Shown one piece after another: positions 24,448 to 32,448 of a DNA stretch of 64,000 nt (within the stretch, counting starts at the first letter, position 1; every line of letters starts with the position of its first letter). The notes beneath the pieces were generated by a model. The model was given only the letters and a program-made list of their open reading frames with translations. It made no database searches and had not been told where the DNA came from. The translations under genes were made by a program, and so were the position numbers. The stretch is from Endozoicomonas elysicola (GTDB lineage: Bacteria; Pseudomonadota; Gammaproteobacteria; Pseudomonadales; Endozoicomonadaceae): the NCBI RefSeq assembly GCF_000710775.1, contig NZ_JOJP01000001.1:3324080-3388079 (forward strand), read 5' to 3'.

Positions 24448-25239
24448 ATGGACATCCCGAAACTCAGCAGGATACTCCTTGTTGAAGACAGTTATCACAT
24501 CCGTGCACTCATCAATATGACCCTGACAGTACTCAATGACTATCAGGTGTTCCCTTTTGACTGTGGTGAATCTGCCCTGGAAAAAGCGGATGAACTGGAA
24601 CCTCAACTTGTCATTCTGGATGTAATGATGCCCGGCATGGATGGTCCGGCTGTCATGAAAAAGCTGAAAGCACTCCCTGACTACAGTGACCTGCCTTTTT
24701 TTTTCCTGACTTCCAAGGTTCACAGCGACGATATTGTTGAGTTTGAGCGGCTCGGTATTTCTGGCGTGATTGCCAAACCATTTGAGCCAACTGAACTGGC
24801 CTCCATGATTGAAGCCCTCTGGACTCGATATCATCAGAGTCGAAGCGATCTCTATATCGACCAGTTTACTGACCTGCAGGAAGATTACCTGGAGAACCTT
24901 CACAGCAGTATTGAGTTACTTAAGCAGCATCTGAATGGACTGAGCCAGGAAAACGGCTACTCGTCAGACCAGCTGAATGAGCTAAGAGTACTGGTGCATG
25001 ACCTCTGTGGCTCCGGAAAAAGCTATGGCTTTTCAGACATCTCCAGCTCTGCTCAAGTGCTTACAAACTTCCTGAAAAGTATCGAAACAGAACAGCAAGA
25101 AACTCTGATCACAGAGCGTGACGCCTCCCGTATCACAGCATTAATTCTTGGCCTGATTACCATTATTGAAAAAACCTGCGAAGACTCTGAAACACCAGAA
25201 CGGCTGAAAGGCAGTATCGGTTTTACCAATAAAAGATAA
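24448..25239 (+). CDS. Response regulator with C-terminal HPt-like domain
   Basis: A 263-residue protein. Residues 5-128 form a receiver domain with acidic residues Glu13-Asp14, phosphoacceptor Asp58 (VILDVMMPG) and Lys110 (VIAKPFEP). The C-terminal part is helical and contains LVHDLCGSGKSYGFSDIS, an HPt-type motif with candidate phospho-His184. There is no DNA-binding domain. This layout suggests a phosphorelay intermediate rather than a transcription factor. It converges on the histidine kinase gene, and a second receiver and an HPt protein lie within 4 kb. Confidence 0.85.
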   Translation: MDIPKLSRILLVEDSYHIRALINMTLTVLNDYQVFPFDCGESALEKADELEPQLVILDVMMPGMDGPAVMKKLKALPDYSDLPFFFLTSKVHSDDIVEFERLGISGVIAKPFEPTELASMIEALWTRYHQSRSDLYIDQFTDLQEDYLENLHSSIELLKQHLNGLSQENGYSSDQLNELRVLVHDLCGSGKSYGFSDISSSAQVLTNFLKSIETEQQETLITERDASRITALILGLITIIEKTCEDSETPERLKGSIGFTNKR

Positions 25240-25240
25240 T

Positions 25241-25264
25241 TAACCTGGTTAACAAAACAGGTTA
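25241..25264. terminator. Hairpin between convergent signalling genes
   Basis: TAACCTG (25241-25247) pairs with CAGGTTA (25258-25264), followed by ATTTTAT. It lies between the plus-strand receiver gene and the minus-strand kinase gene and overlaps the kinase stop. It is a weak bidirectional terminator candidate. Confidence 0.4.
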
Positions 25265-27400
25265 TTTTATCTCTCTGGCCAGTGGAAGCTCAAAATAAAA
25301 GCAGGCACCTGCAGGCGTGCAATTTCTGACACCAATAGAACCACTGTGTTTTTCAATAATGGATTTTGAGATGCTCAAACCAAGACCGGTACCAGAGACT
25401 TTTCTTGTCATATGCGATTCAGCCTGAGTAAAAGGCTGGAATAATTTATCCCTGAATTCACTGGAAATGCCTGGCCCTTCATCTTCAACAGATAGAAGCA
25501 CCATTCCGTTATCCTCTAACAAATCAATCTGTACGATAACGTTGGTATTTTCAGGTGAGAACTTAATAGCATTAGAAAGGAGATTCGTAATTACCTGTTC
25601 AATGCGAAGCTTATCTGCGGTCACATTGAATGTTCGAGATGGGGGTATGAATGTCAGGGACACATGATGCTGAGTTGCAAAAGGCTGGCACTCCTCAATA
25701 CTTTTTCTGGTAAGTGCTACGAGGTCTAGATCCACAAACTCAAAAGCCATATCACCTGAGTTAATTTTTTGGAGGTCCAAAATATCATTGACAATCTTAA
25801 TGATTCTATGCGTATTGTTCTCAGATATATCCAGAAGTTTTCTGGAGTTTTCATTAAGCTCATCACCACCAACCTTTTTAATTAACTGGATACTGCCAAG
25901 AATTGAGGTTAAGGGGGTGCGCAGTTCATGATTAACTGTTGAGATAAACTCGTCTTTGATCTTCTCATTATTCTTTCTCTCTGAAATATCATGCAGCAGC
26001 CCTATAAAAACAACCTCCCCATTTACTTTTGCCTTACTCACCCCAAGCCGAAGAGGTATCTTTACGCCATTCTTTCTCACCCCTTCAACATCCCGACCAG
26101 TACCAATGATTTTGGGTGGCTTGCCACCAAGATAATTCTTTAAGTATGAGTCATGCTCCATTTTGACAGGCTCAGGAGTAATCATTTTTACATTCTGACC
26201 TATCATCTCATCACTTGAGTAACCAAACATTATTAAGCCCGCTTTATTAACAGACTGAATAATTCCTTTGTGATTTATTGTAATAATTCCATCAATGGTA
26301 TTATCTAAAACTGCCTGTAACCGCTCACTTAATGACTGATACCGAATATGAGCCTCTCTGCTCCTGTATGCATGGCGAATTTTTGAATAGAAATACATTA
26401 CCATCAATAACATTACCGCCAACAGAAGCAAAGAAACAAGCCAAGCCAAGTATTCTGCGTCTTTATGAATAATGGGTATGACTGGCTTAATCACCAAAGC
26501 CCATTGACGATCAGCAATATCGATGGTTGATACATTAACAAGACTGTTATCTCCACTGGTCAGCTCCTCAATTGTTGGCAGAGCATCCCGAGATATTTCA
26601 CCACCCAGAGATGTCAGTGGGTATAGGTTGCTTTCATCATCAAGATCATAAACGTAGATATTCAGATCAGGGTGAGATCCATCAGAAAAAACGCTGGCCA
26701 ACATATCCCTTATCCGAAAAACCCCCAGTAGAAGACTGCCTTCATCTACGCGATTTTGATTATTAACCGGTAAAAAAATCAGGACTCCCTGTTGCTCCCC
26801 CTTATCCTGAACCAATCTAACGCCTTCACTGGCAATAGCCCTGTTGGTTTTCAGACTTTTTAAAAGCGCTTCCCTCCTCGGAGTACTGGAAGCCAGGTCA
26901 AGACCTAAAGCTGCTTCATTGCCGGCAACCGGCTCAATATAGTAAACAGGATAATAATGCGTTTTCTCAGGGGAGAGAGTGACCTCTCCGGAACCACTGA
27001 TAGCCTTAAAGCTAAAATTGGCAATACCATCTGCCAGAGCTTCCTCTTCATAAACTCTACGCTCCTCATGCACCACACGAGGAATCCACTCCAATGCGTG
27101 AATACCTTCATTTCTCGAGAGAATGGATTTGGCAATCATGCTGAACTCAAATCGAGTTAACGCTCTGCCCTTTAACCGGAAAACATCTCTCATTTCAAAA
27201 AGGCTTTCGATCTCTTTATCAATATGATTCTGAATAGTGAAAGAAGCTCTGATGGACTTTTCCCGAAAATCCTCGAATTCAGCATGAGAATGCTCAGCCA
27301 TGATTTGAACATAGCGGCTGGTACCATAAATAATCAGACAGGAAAAAACCAACACCATGGCAGCGAGGAAGAGTTTAGCCCTGTTATTTTTTAGTTTCAT
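25262..27400 (-). CDS. CHASE-PAS sensor histidine kinase
   Basis: A 712-residue inner-membrane kinase. There is a membrane segment at about 8-28 and a periplasmic CHASE domain at about 75-290, including the ALEWIPRVVHEER and PVYYIEPVAGNEAALGLDLAS motifs. A second membrane segment lies near 317-340, a PAS domain near 355-470 (AVLDNTIDGIITINHKG), then the HisKA dimerisation helix with His491 (NHELRTPLTS). The ATPase N box is NLLSNAIKFS and the G boxes are EDEGPGIS and GTGLGLS. CHASE domains sense small organic ligands; the ligand is unknown. It follows its probable partner receiver gene by 9 bases. Confidence 0.92.
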   Translation of the reverse strand: MKLKNNRAKLFLAAMVLVFSCLIIYGTSRYVQIMAEHSHAEFEDFREKSIRASFTIQNHIDKEIESLFEMRDVFRLKGRALTRFEFSMIAKSILSRNEGIHALEWIPRVVHEERRVYEEEALADGIANFSFKAISGSGEVTLSPEKTHYYPVYYIEPVAGNEAALGLDLASSTPRREALLKSLKTNRAIASEGVRLVQDKGEQQGVLIFLPVNNQNRVDEGSLLLGVFRIRDMLASVFSDGSHPDLNIYVYDLDDESNLYPLTSLGGEISRDALPTIEELTSGDNSLVNVSTIDIADRQWALVIKPVIPIIHKDAEYLAWLVSLLLLAVMLLMVMYFYSKIRHAYRSREAHIRYQSLSERLQAVLDNTIDGIITINHKGIIQSVNKAGLIMFGYSSDEMIGQNVKMITPEPVKMEHDSYLKNYLGGKPPKIIGTGRDVEGVRKNGVKIPLRLGVSKAKVNGEVVFIGLLHDISERKNNEKIKDEFISTVNHELRTPLTSILGSIQLIKKVGGDELNENSRKLLDISENNTHRIIKIVNDILDLQKINSGDMAFEFVDLDLVALTRKSIEECQPFATQHHVSLTFIPPSRTFNVTADKLRIEQVITNLLSNAIKFSPENTNVIVQIDLLEDNGMVLLSVEDEGPGISSEFRDKLFQPFTQAESHMTRKVSGTGLGLSISKSIIEKHSGSIGVRNCTPAGACFYFELPLAREIK

Positions 27401-27409
27401 TATGATAAA

Positions 27410-27829
27410 TCATCCAGGATGATGACCTGTATGGTATTGATTCCAGATGGCAGTCAACTGATCCGCAAGGGTTATGGGATCAAAAGGTTTTACAATAACA
27501 TCGATGGCCCCAAGTGCTTTAAACTGCTCGATTTCATGCTTTTGCACTTTGGCAGTCATTAATACAATGGGCACATTCTGAAAATCTTCCCGCTGTTTAA
27601 GTGCCTTCAAAACAGTAATGCCATCCACATCAGGCATCATGACATCCAGCAACACCATGTCAGGTGAGCTTTTATCAGCCATTTTTATAGCTTCTCCCCC
27701 ACCATTACAAATAATCAGCCTGAAATCTGAGAAATTCTGCAGTGTTATTTCCACAATACTGCGAATATCTTCATCATCCTCAGCATAGAGAATGGTCACT
27801 AATGGAGGAGAGGCTGTCCCCATAGCCAT
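27410..27829 (-). CDS. Single-domain response regulator
   Basis: A 139-residue receiver-only protein: acidic pocket EDDED, phosphoacceptor Asp62 (LLDVMMPDVDG), a conserved Thr in VLMTAKV and Lys in VIVKPFDP. It has no output domain, so it likely passes phosphate to an HPt protein or binds a target directly, like CheY or the first receiver of a phosphorelay. I chose the ATG at 27829, which follows AGGA by 5 bases; the upstream extension is not supported. It is the first gene of an operon with the CHASE/PAS kinase. Confidence 0.87.
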   Translation of the reverse strand: MAMGTASPPLVTILYAEDDEDIRSIVEITLQNFSDFRLIICNGGGEAIKMADKSSPDMVLLDVMMPDVDGITVLKALKQREDFQNVPIVLMTAKVQKHEIEQFKALGAIDVIVKPFDPITLADQLTAIWNQYHTGHHPG

Positions 27830-28024
27830 GGCTATCCTGTCACAGAAATACTGCTCTCTATATCGACTGCACAGCACAGCACTTAACGCGAAAGAGTATT
27901 GTCTCTTTGGCTACGGTGGCAAATGGACAGTAATGATTACCGCCCTTCCAGGCACTCTCTTTGTCGAAAGCTGCTTTGCTGATTTAATCGTATTTTTCAT
28001 ATTATTCTTTGCTGTTTGGCTTTA

Positions 28025-28182
28025 GAAGCTGTTCATGATCTTTTGCGAATGGCGAAAGCGGCAAAAAATGTTCCTGTTTTTCAGTTTTTTAAGGCCATAG
28101 TGACGCTATGCAAAGAAGAAAAGTGAAAAGCAAGGGTGTTTTATCGACGTCAGCAGCCCGCAGAAAGATTATGAACAGCTTC
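28025..28182. mobile_element. MITE (158 bases) with TTA target duplication
   Basis: Terminal inverted repeats GAAGCTGTTCATGATC at the left and its near-complement GATTATGAACAGCTTC at the right (one mismatch). It is flanked on each side by TTA (28022-28024 and 28183-28185). The interior has no coding capacity. The right end lies inside the 3' end of the YgjP-like gene and provides its stop codon. Confidence 0.8.
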
Positions 28183-28672
28183 TTAAATCAAGGTAAATCA
28201 AAAACAGCCGCGCATCGAACTCCAGCTGGTGATAATCCGGCTCCATGTGACAACAAAGCTGGTAAAAAGATTTGTTGTGGTCTCTCTCTCGGAGGTGCGC
28301 AAGCTCATGAACGACCAACATACGCAACAAAGGCTCAGGGGCCTCTTTAAACACACTTGAAATGCGAATTTCATTCTTTGACTTCAGTTTTCCACCATGA
28401 TTGCGGCTAATCACACTGTGTAGACCCAGTGCGTTATTGATCAGATGGATTTTGTTATCATAGCCAACTTTGCTGACCGGAGCGGTCTTTTTCATGAATT
28501 GATTTTTGATCAGCATTACGTATTCAAACAGTGCTTTTTCACTTTTAATTTGATGTTTGAGAGGGTAACGCTGTTCAAACCATGGGATCAACTTCCCGTT
28601 GTCCACCAGTGACTTGACTTGTTCGACAATATGTTGCGGATAACCTTGAATGTATCGAAGTGAAGGGTGCAT
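28169..28672 (-). CDS. YgjP-like (DUF45/M48-type) metallopeptidase
   Basis: A 167-residue protein with the zinc motif HELAH (His122, Glu123, His126) and the following RDHNKSFYQLCCHMEPDY, as in YgjP/DUF45 putative zinc metallopeptidases. The N-terminal half with the helix KSEKALFEYVMLIKNQFMKK is also family-like. The final residues (RSCS) and the stop codon come from a MITE inserted at the 3' end, so the native C-terminus may have been replaced. The core zinc motif is untouched and activity is plausible. The substrate is unknown. Confidence 0.82.
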   Translation of the reverse strand: MHPSLRYIQGYPQHIVEQVKSLVDNGKLIPWFEQRYPLKHQIKSEKALFEYVMLIKNQFMKKTAPVSKVGYDNKIHLINNALGLHSVISRNHGGKLKSKNEIRISSVFKEAPEPLLRMLVVHELAHLRERDHNKSFYQLCCHMEPDYHQLEFDARLFLIYLDLRSCS

Positions 28673-28870
28673 AGATGTTGTGTCTTACTTTATACGTCTG
28701 GTAAGTACCCAGCCATATGAAATCAGATTTTCTAACGCATTGTAGCAACTGCACAATGAGTCAGAAATATTCTGATTCCATATGGCCGAGTACTTATGAT
28801 GAAAATGAAAGACGTACAATATATAGGAAGGTATTTCTAAAATCACAGAATAAAAGTGGAAAAGGTCAAT

Positions 28871-29260
28871 TTATCCATCATCTCTCGTTAATGACTCATC
28901 AACCGATACGATGAGCTCAGAGAGCATAGCTCTGATACGCTTAAGGTTTTGCTCATCAACCGACATGCCTTGATAGCCTTGCTCAAGGTCGGTCAATAAA
29001 CGATCCAGAGGTGTTGCAGCTTCACTGATGGGCTTGAAACCAAAGGTGCCAGCAGAACCATGAAGGTTATGAGCGATCGTTTTCATCTCAGAAAATGCCT
29101 GACTGTCGGTAAAACAAAGTGAAGGATCCTCGTAAAGCATCTTCATTTTGTCGGATATAACCTCAAGCTTGTTCAGAAAGTCTCGACGAATCTCAGCCAA
29201 CATCTGGTCGTACTTTTCTAAATTATCCATTTGCAGGCACACTCTGCTGTCATTATTCAC
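28871..29260 (-). CDS. Histidine phosphotransfer (HPt) protein
   Basis: A 129-residue all-helical protein with the HPt signature TIAHNLHGSAGTFGF; His64 is the phosphoacceptor. It probably relays phosphate between the kinase and receiver proteins encoded within 4.5 kb. The start is uncertain: a GTG at 29260 or an ATG at 29230 (MDNLEKY), neither with a good ribosome site. A free-standing HPt next to receiver-only and receiver-HPt proteins supports a multi-step phosphorelay. Confidence 0.83.
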   Translation of the reverse strand: MNNDSRVCLQMDNLEKYDQMLAEIRRDFLNKLEVISDKMKMLYEDPSLCFTDSQAFSEMKTIAHNLHGSAGTFGFKPISEAATPLDRLLTDLEQGYQGMSVDEQNLKRIRAMLSELIVSVDESLTRDDG

Positions 29261-29460
29261 CTGTTCGGCAGAGGACTGAGAAACTGAAGGCTACAGATAG
29301 CGTATAGCCTTTGGCCAACGGAGCCGCAACTCGGGCAAGCCTACACCCTTTTCCGCCTATTACTTATTGATCATAACGACTGAACCTCATAAAGTGCCTG
29401 CCCTTCTCATGAATAGAACGGAAATTTCATGAGTTGTATCATCAGTCACCGGGGTCCTTA

Positions 29461-30093
29461 ATGAAGCAAACCAACCATTTTGTCGCTGTAGAAGCCAACA
29501 TTGCTGCAGGCAAATCAACTCTTCTGCCAAAACTTGCGGCCGAGCTTGGCTGGGATGCCATTCAGGAACCCGTGAATGACCCGGAATTTACGCGACTGCT
29601 TCAGGACTTCACCGACCATCCTGCCGATGCATTGAAACGTATTCAGTTTCAGGAATACATTACCAATCGCAGGGCCCGAATTGTGCAAGAGTTGCCCACT
29701 GATCGTAACTATCTGATTGAACGTTCACTGTATTCAGATTTGATATTTACCCAGGCAAATTTTCTCGGGATGGCGGCACCCGATGAGCGCTATATGCTGC
29801 ACTACTGTGAAATACAGCGAAGGCTGAACGATTATCCAGTGATCAGTGCTGTAGTTTATCTGAGAACGGCACCAGAAACGGCCCATAGCCGTCTGGTTGA
29901 AAGAGCAAGAACGGCAGAAGATGGAACGCCTCTGACTTACCTCTGCGATATTCATAATTATCATGAGGCCATTCTTCCACAGATTTGTCGATCAATGGGA
30001 ACACCGCTAATTACTGTGGACTGGGATGATTTTGGTTGTGAAAAGAGGCTTGCACAGCAATTACTGGATCATATTCCCACATTAGTGGAATAG
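29461..30093 (+). CDS. Deoxynucleoside kinase
   Basis: A 210-residue kinase of the dCK/dGK/dNK family: P-loop region VEANIAAGKST (Lys18), the base-binding segment, the conserved ERSLYSD motif (DRNYLIERSLYSD) and the LID segment RLVERARTAEDGTPL. It phosphorylates deoxynucleosides for salvage in the cytoplasm. The first Gly of the usual GxxxxGKS P-loop (EGNIGAGKS in most members) is Ala here, though GKST is intact. The start is the ATG at 29461; the upstream TTG is unsupported. The substrate range cannot be told. Confidence 0.87.
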   Translation: MKQTNHFVAVEANIAAGKSTLLPKLAAELGWDAIQEPVNDPEFTRLLQDFTDHPADALKRIQFQEYITNRRARIVQELPTDRNYLIERSLYSDLIFTQANFLGMAAPDERYMLHYCEIQRRLNDYPVISAVVYLRTAPETAHSRLVERARTAEDGTPLTYLCDIHNYHEAILPQICRSMGTPLITVDWDDFGCEKRLAQQLLDHIPTLVE

Positions 30094-30167
30094 TCGAGAA
30101 CACAAGATATTTACCCAGATAACTCATATTGTCTCTATGACACGTCCATTACTATTGACTCATAAAT

Positions 30168-30188
30168 ACGGCACCAATTGGGTGCCGT
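30168..30188. terminator. Hairpin between convergent genes
   Basis: ACGGCACC (30168-30175) pairs with GGTGCCGT (30181-30188) around a 5-base loop. No T run on either side. It separates the deoxynucleoside kinase and the DUF2799 lipoprotein gene. Confidence 0.5.
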
Positions 30189-30214
30189 AAGAGATTGAAG
30201 ACTTCAGTAGACAA

Positions 30215-30664
30215 TTAATTCATGAGCTGAGTATCTTCCTGCATCAGGTCATCGTAGCGGTCATTCTCGGTTTCCTGCCACATCTGATTTAGCACTTCAA
30301 ACTCATACTGACCAACACCCTCTCTCCATAAGGCGATATAATCATTTTCATTCGGTCGATTCTGACACTGACCTTCATAGCGCCGCCCGGTTACGCCTTC
30401 CAAGAACGCATTGTCAGTATCACAAAAATAATCAAGACCGGTTAAATAACCTGAGTAATATTCGCTGATAGCTTTATCCGTAACTGTACTCAATATGTTC
30501 AATTCATCAGCTGTTCGCTGTAGATTACCAGCACGACCGTCTTGATAACCTAGCATTTCCCACTGGTTTTCATTCGCCAGCTGTAAGGCACTAGGCGTAG
30601 CAGTGCAGCCTACCAATAAAGAAGAGAATATTAAAAAGCTTAACTTTATTTTGGAGATATTCAT
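30215..30664 (-). CDS. DUF2799 lipoprotein
   Basis: A 149-residue lipoprotein whose signal sequence ends in LLVGC (lipid Cys20). The mature part has the DUF2799 features: NQWEMLGYQDGRAG, then the mid-region CDTDNAFLEGVTGRRYEGQC and a C-terminal helix rich in Asp and Gln. A Thr after the Cys suggests the outer membrane. The ATG at 30664 has GGGGAG upstream; the open frame further 5' is AT-rich intergenic sequence. Function is unknown. Confidence 0.82.
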   Translation of the reverse strand: MNISKIKLSFLIFSSLLVGCTATPSALQLANENQWEMLGYQDGRAGNLQRTADELNILSTVTDKAISEYYSGYLTGLDYFCDTDNAFLEGVTGRRYEGQCQNRPNENDYIALWREGVGQYEFEVLNQMWQETENDRYDDLMQEDTQLMN

Positions 30665-30938
30665 TATACCGCTCCCCTTATTTTTTATTACAAGACCTTC
30701 CTGACTATCAATATTACTCTGCGGAGAAAATAAATAAAGAGCATTTAAGTCATCATTACAAAGATAAAATAATAATAACTTTATTAAGAGAAACGATAAA
30801 ATGAAATAATCATTAATTAAATTCAAAGCAATAAAAACGTATAAATAAAAATAAATATTCGTTTCATTTTTTATTAATATAGAAATAAGTTCAAAAAACA
30901 ATAAAGGAAAGCTGCCATAGCATGGCAGCTATAGCAGA

Positions 30939-32036
30939 TTAAAGGTCATGCAATGGGTTTTGGGACCACGGAGAACTGAAAAGGTCATTCAGTGATTGAT
31001 CATCAACCAACCCCACCTTCTCGAATTTCCACTGAGGATTTTTGTCCTTATCAACCAGTAGCGAGCGGACACCTTCACAAAAATCGCCATGTAGAACAGC
31101 ATTAACAGAGAGCACAAGTTCACTCTGAAAAGCTTCTTTAAGCGACATATGACGAGCCTGTTGCAACTGTCGATAACCAATGGCTGAAGACAAGGGTGAC
31201 CCATGCAAAGCCGTTTTACGAGCGGCCAGAAGCCAATCATCCTCCGTCTCAAGATTCTCAAGTGCAGACATGACATCCACCAATGAGGGCTGATCCATCA
31301 ATGCCGCAATTAAGTCTCTATGCTCCCGCACTTTTGAATAAGGCAGCCAACCTGCACTTTTTTCCCTGTACTTCTGAAGAACACCGTATACGACAGTATT
31401 GGCATCACTGCCTGTCCAGTCAGCCTCCTGCATAGACTCAATAACATTGTCCCGAAAAGCATGGTCTATAAACCGGTTCGCCAGGCCAACGTAGATTGCA
31501 TCAGCCGCGTTCAATCGGCACCCGGTCAATGCCATAAACAGGCCGATTTTTGCAGGTAAATGGCTGAGTATCCAGCTACCGGCAACATCAGGATAGAGTC
31601 CAATACTGATTTCAGGCATTGCCAGCATCGATGTGTCTGTTACGACTCTGAAGTCAGCACCCGCCATCAGGCCGATCCCTCCGCCCATTACTATGCCATT
31701 ACCCCAGCATACAACGGGTTTAGGGTAAGAATGTATCATGTAATCAACACGATACTCTGTCTCAAAGAAATGCTGGGGAACCTCTGGATTACCATCAATG
31801 ACAGCCTGCCTCAATGCACGCACATCACCACCAGCACAAAATGCCTTTTCACCACTTCCCTCCATGAAAACAGCAACGATATCATTGTCATCACGCCAAT
31901 CAGAAAGCTGGTTGAAAAGCAGGTCAATCATGGCTTGATTTAATGCATTCAATGCCTTTTCAGCGTTCAGCGTGATCAGACCAATTTTTTTATTATCATG
32001 GGCAGTCAGTTCGGAAAACAGAACGTCAGTGGCCAT
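30939..32036 (-). CDS. Enoyl-CoA hydratase/isomerase family, 3-hydroxyisobutyryl-CoA hydrolase-like
   Basis: A 365-residue crotonase-fold protein of the longer ECH_2 type. Visible features are LITLNAEKALNALNQAM, the oxyanion loop CAGGDVRALRQA, then NGIVMGGGIGLMAG and the catalytic-region Glu in MPEISIGLYPDVAGSW. These match 3-hydroxyisobutyryl-CoA hydrolases of valine breakdown, but related proteins have other acyl-CoA substrates. The ATG at 32036 has AAGGGG 8 bases upstream. The gene is apparently monocistronic, without neighbouring valine-pathway genes. Confidence 0.83.
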   Translation of the reverse strand: MATDVLFSELTAHDNKKIGLITLNAEKALNALNQAMIDLLFNQLSDWRDDNDIVAVFMEGSGEKAFCAGGDVRALRQAVIDGNPEVPQHFFETEYRVDYMIHSYPKPVVCWGNGIVMGGGIGLMAGADFRVVTDTSMLAMPEISIGLYPDVAGSWILSHLPAKIGLFMALTGCRLNAADAIYVGLANRFIDHAFRDNVIESMQEADWTGSDANTVVYGVLQKYREKSAGWLPYSKVREHRDLIAALMDQPSLVDVMSALENLETEDDWLLAARKTALHGSPLSSAIGYRQLQQARHMSLKEAFQSELVLSVNAVLHGDFCEGVRSLLVDKDKNPQWKFEKVGLVDDQSLNDLFSSPWSQNPLHDL

Positions 32037-32448
32037 ATAAATTACCCCTTCATATCCGTTGGGAAAAAGCATATGTAACTGAGCAGTGATTATCAATGAA
32101 AATACCACAAAGAGTACAAATCATGGTGAAAATTAATTATGCAACAAACTATCATCCACCAAAAAGACTAGACCTAATAGATTAAATATCCATTTGAAGG
32201 ATACGTTACCTATCCAGCATAAGTATCGCTAAGATAGAATATTTATCGTAGAACTCTTTTAAACACTTACTGCTAATAGCTGACAAAGATAAAATAAAAA
32301 TTCAATCATAAGTAGGTACTTGCTTTTTAAAATACATCTCGGATGGTAATGAGAATAGACAGTAGGGATTAAGCACAAATTCCTGTCAAGAATTTATAGG
32401 AAGATAAAGACCAGGGCAGCTGATAGCTACCCTGAACTCGATGCTGAA
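32037..32448. other. Gene-free AT-rich stretch with a weak terminator
   Basis: About 410 AT-rich bases between the hydratase start and the peptidase stop. Near 32413-32433, AGGGCAGCT and AGCTACCCT form a 9-base stem with one mismatch, a possible terminator for the peptidase gene. No convincing gene or RNA is seen. Confidence 0.45.

Noticed and set aside
28108..28350. Plus-strand frame starting in the MITE
   Set aside because: Lies mostly antisense to the YgjP-like gene, with half of it inside a non-coding element.
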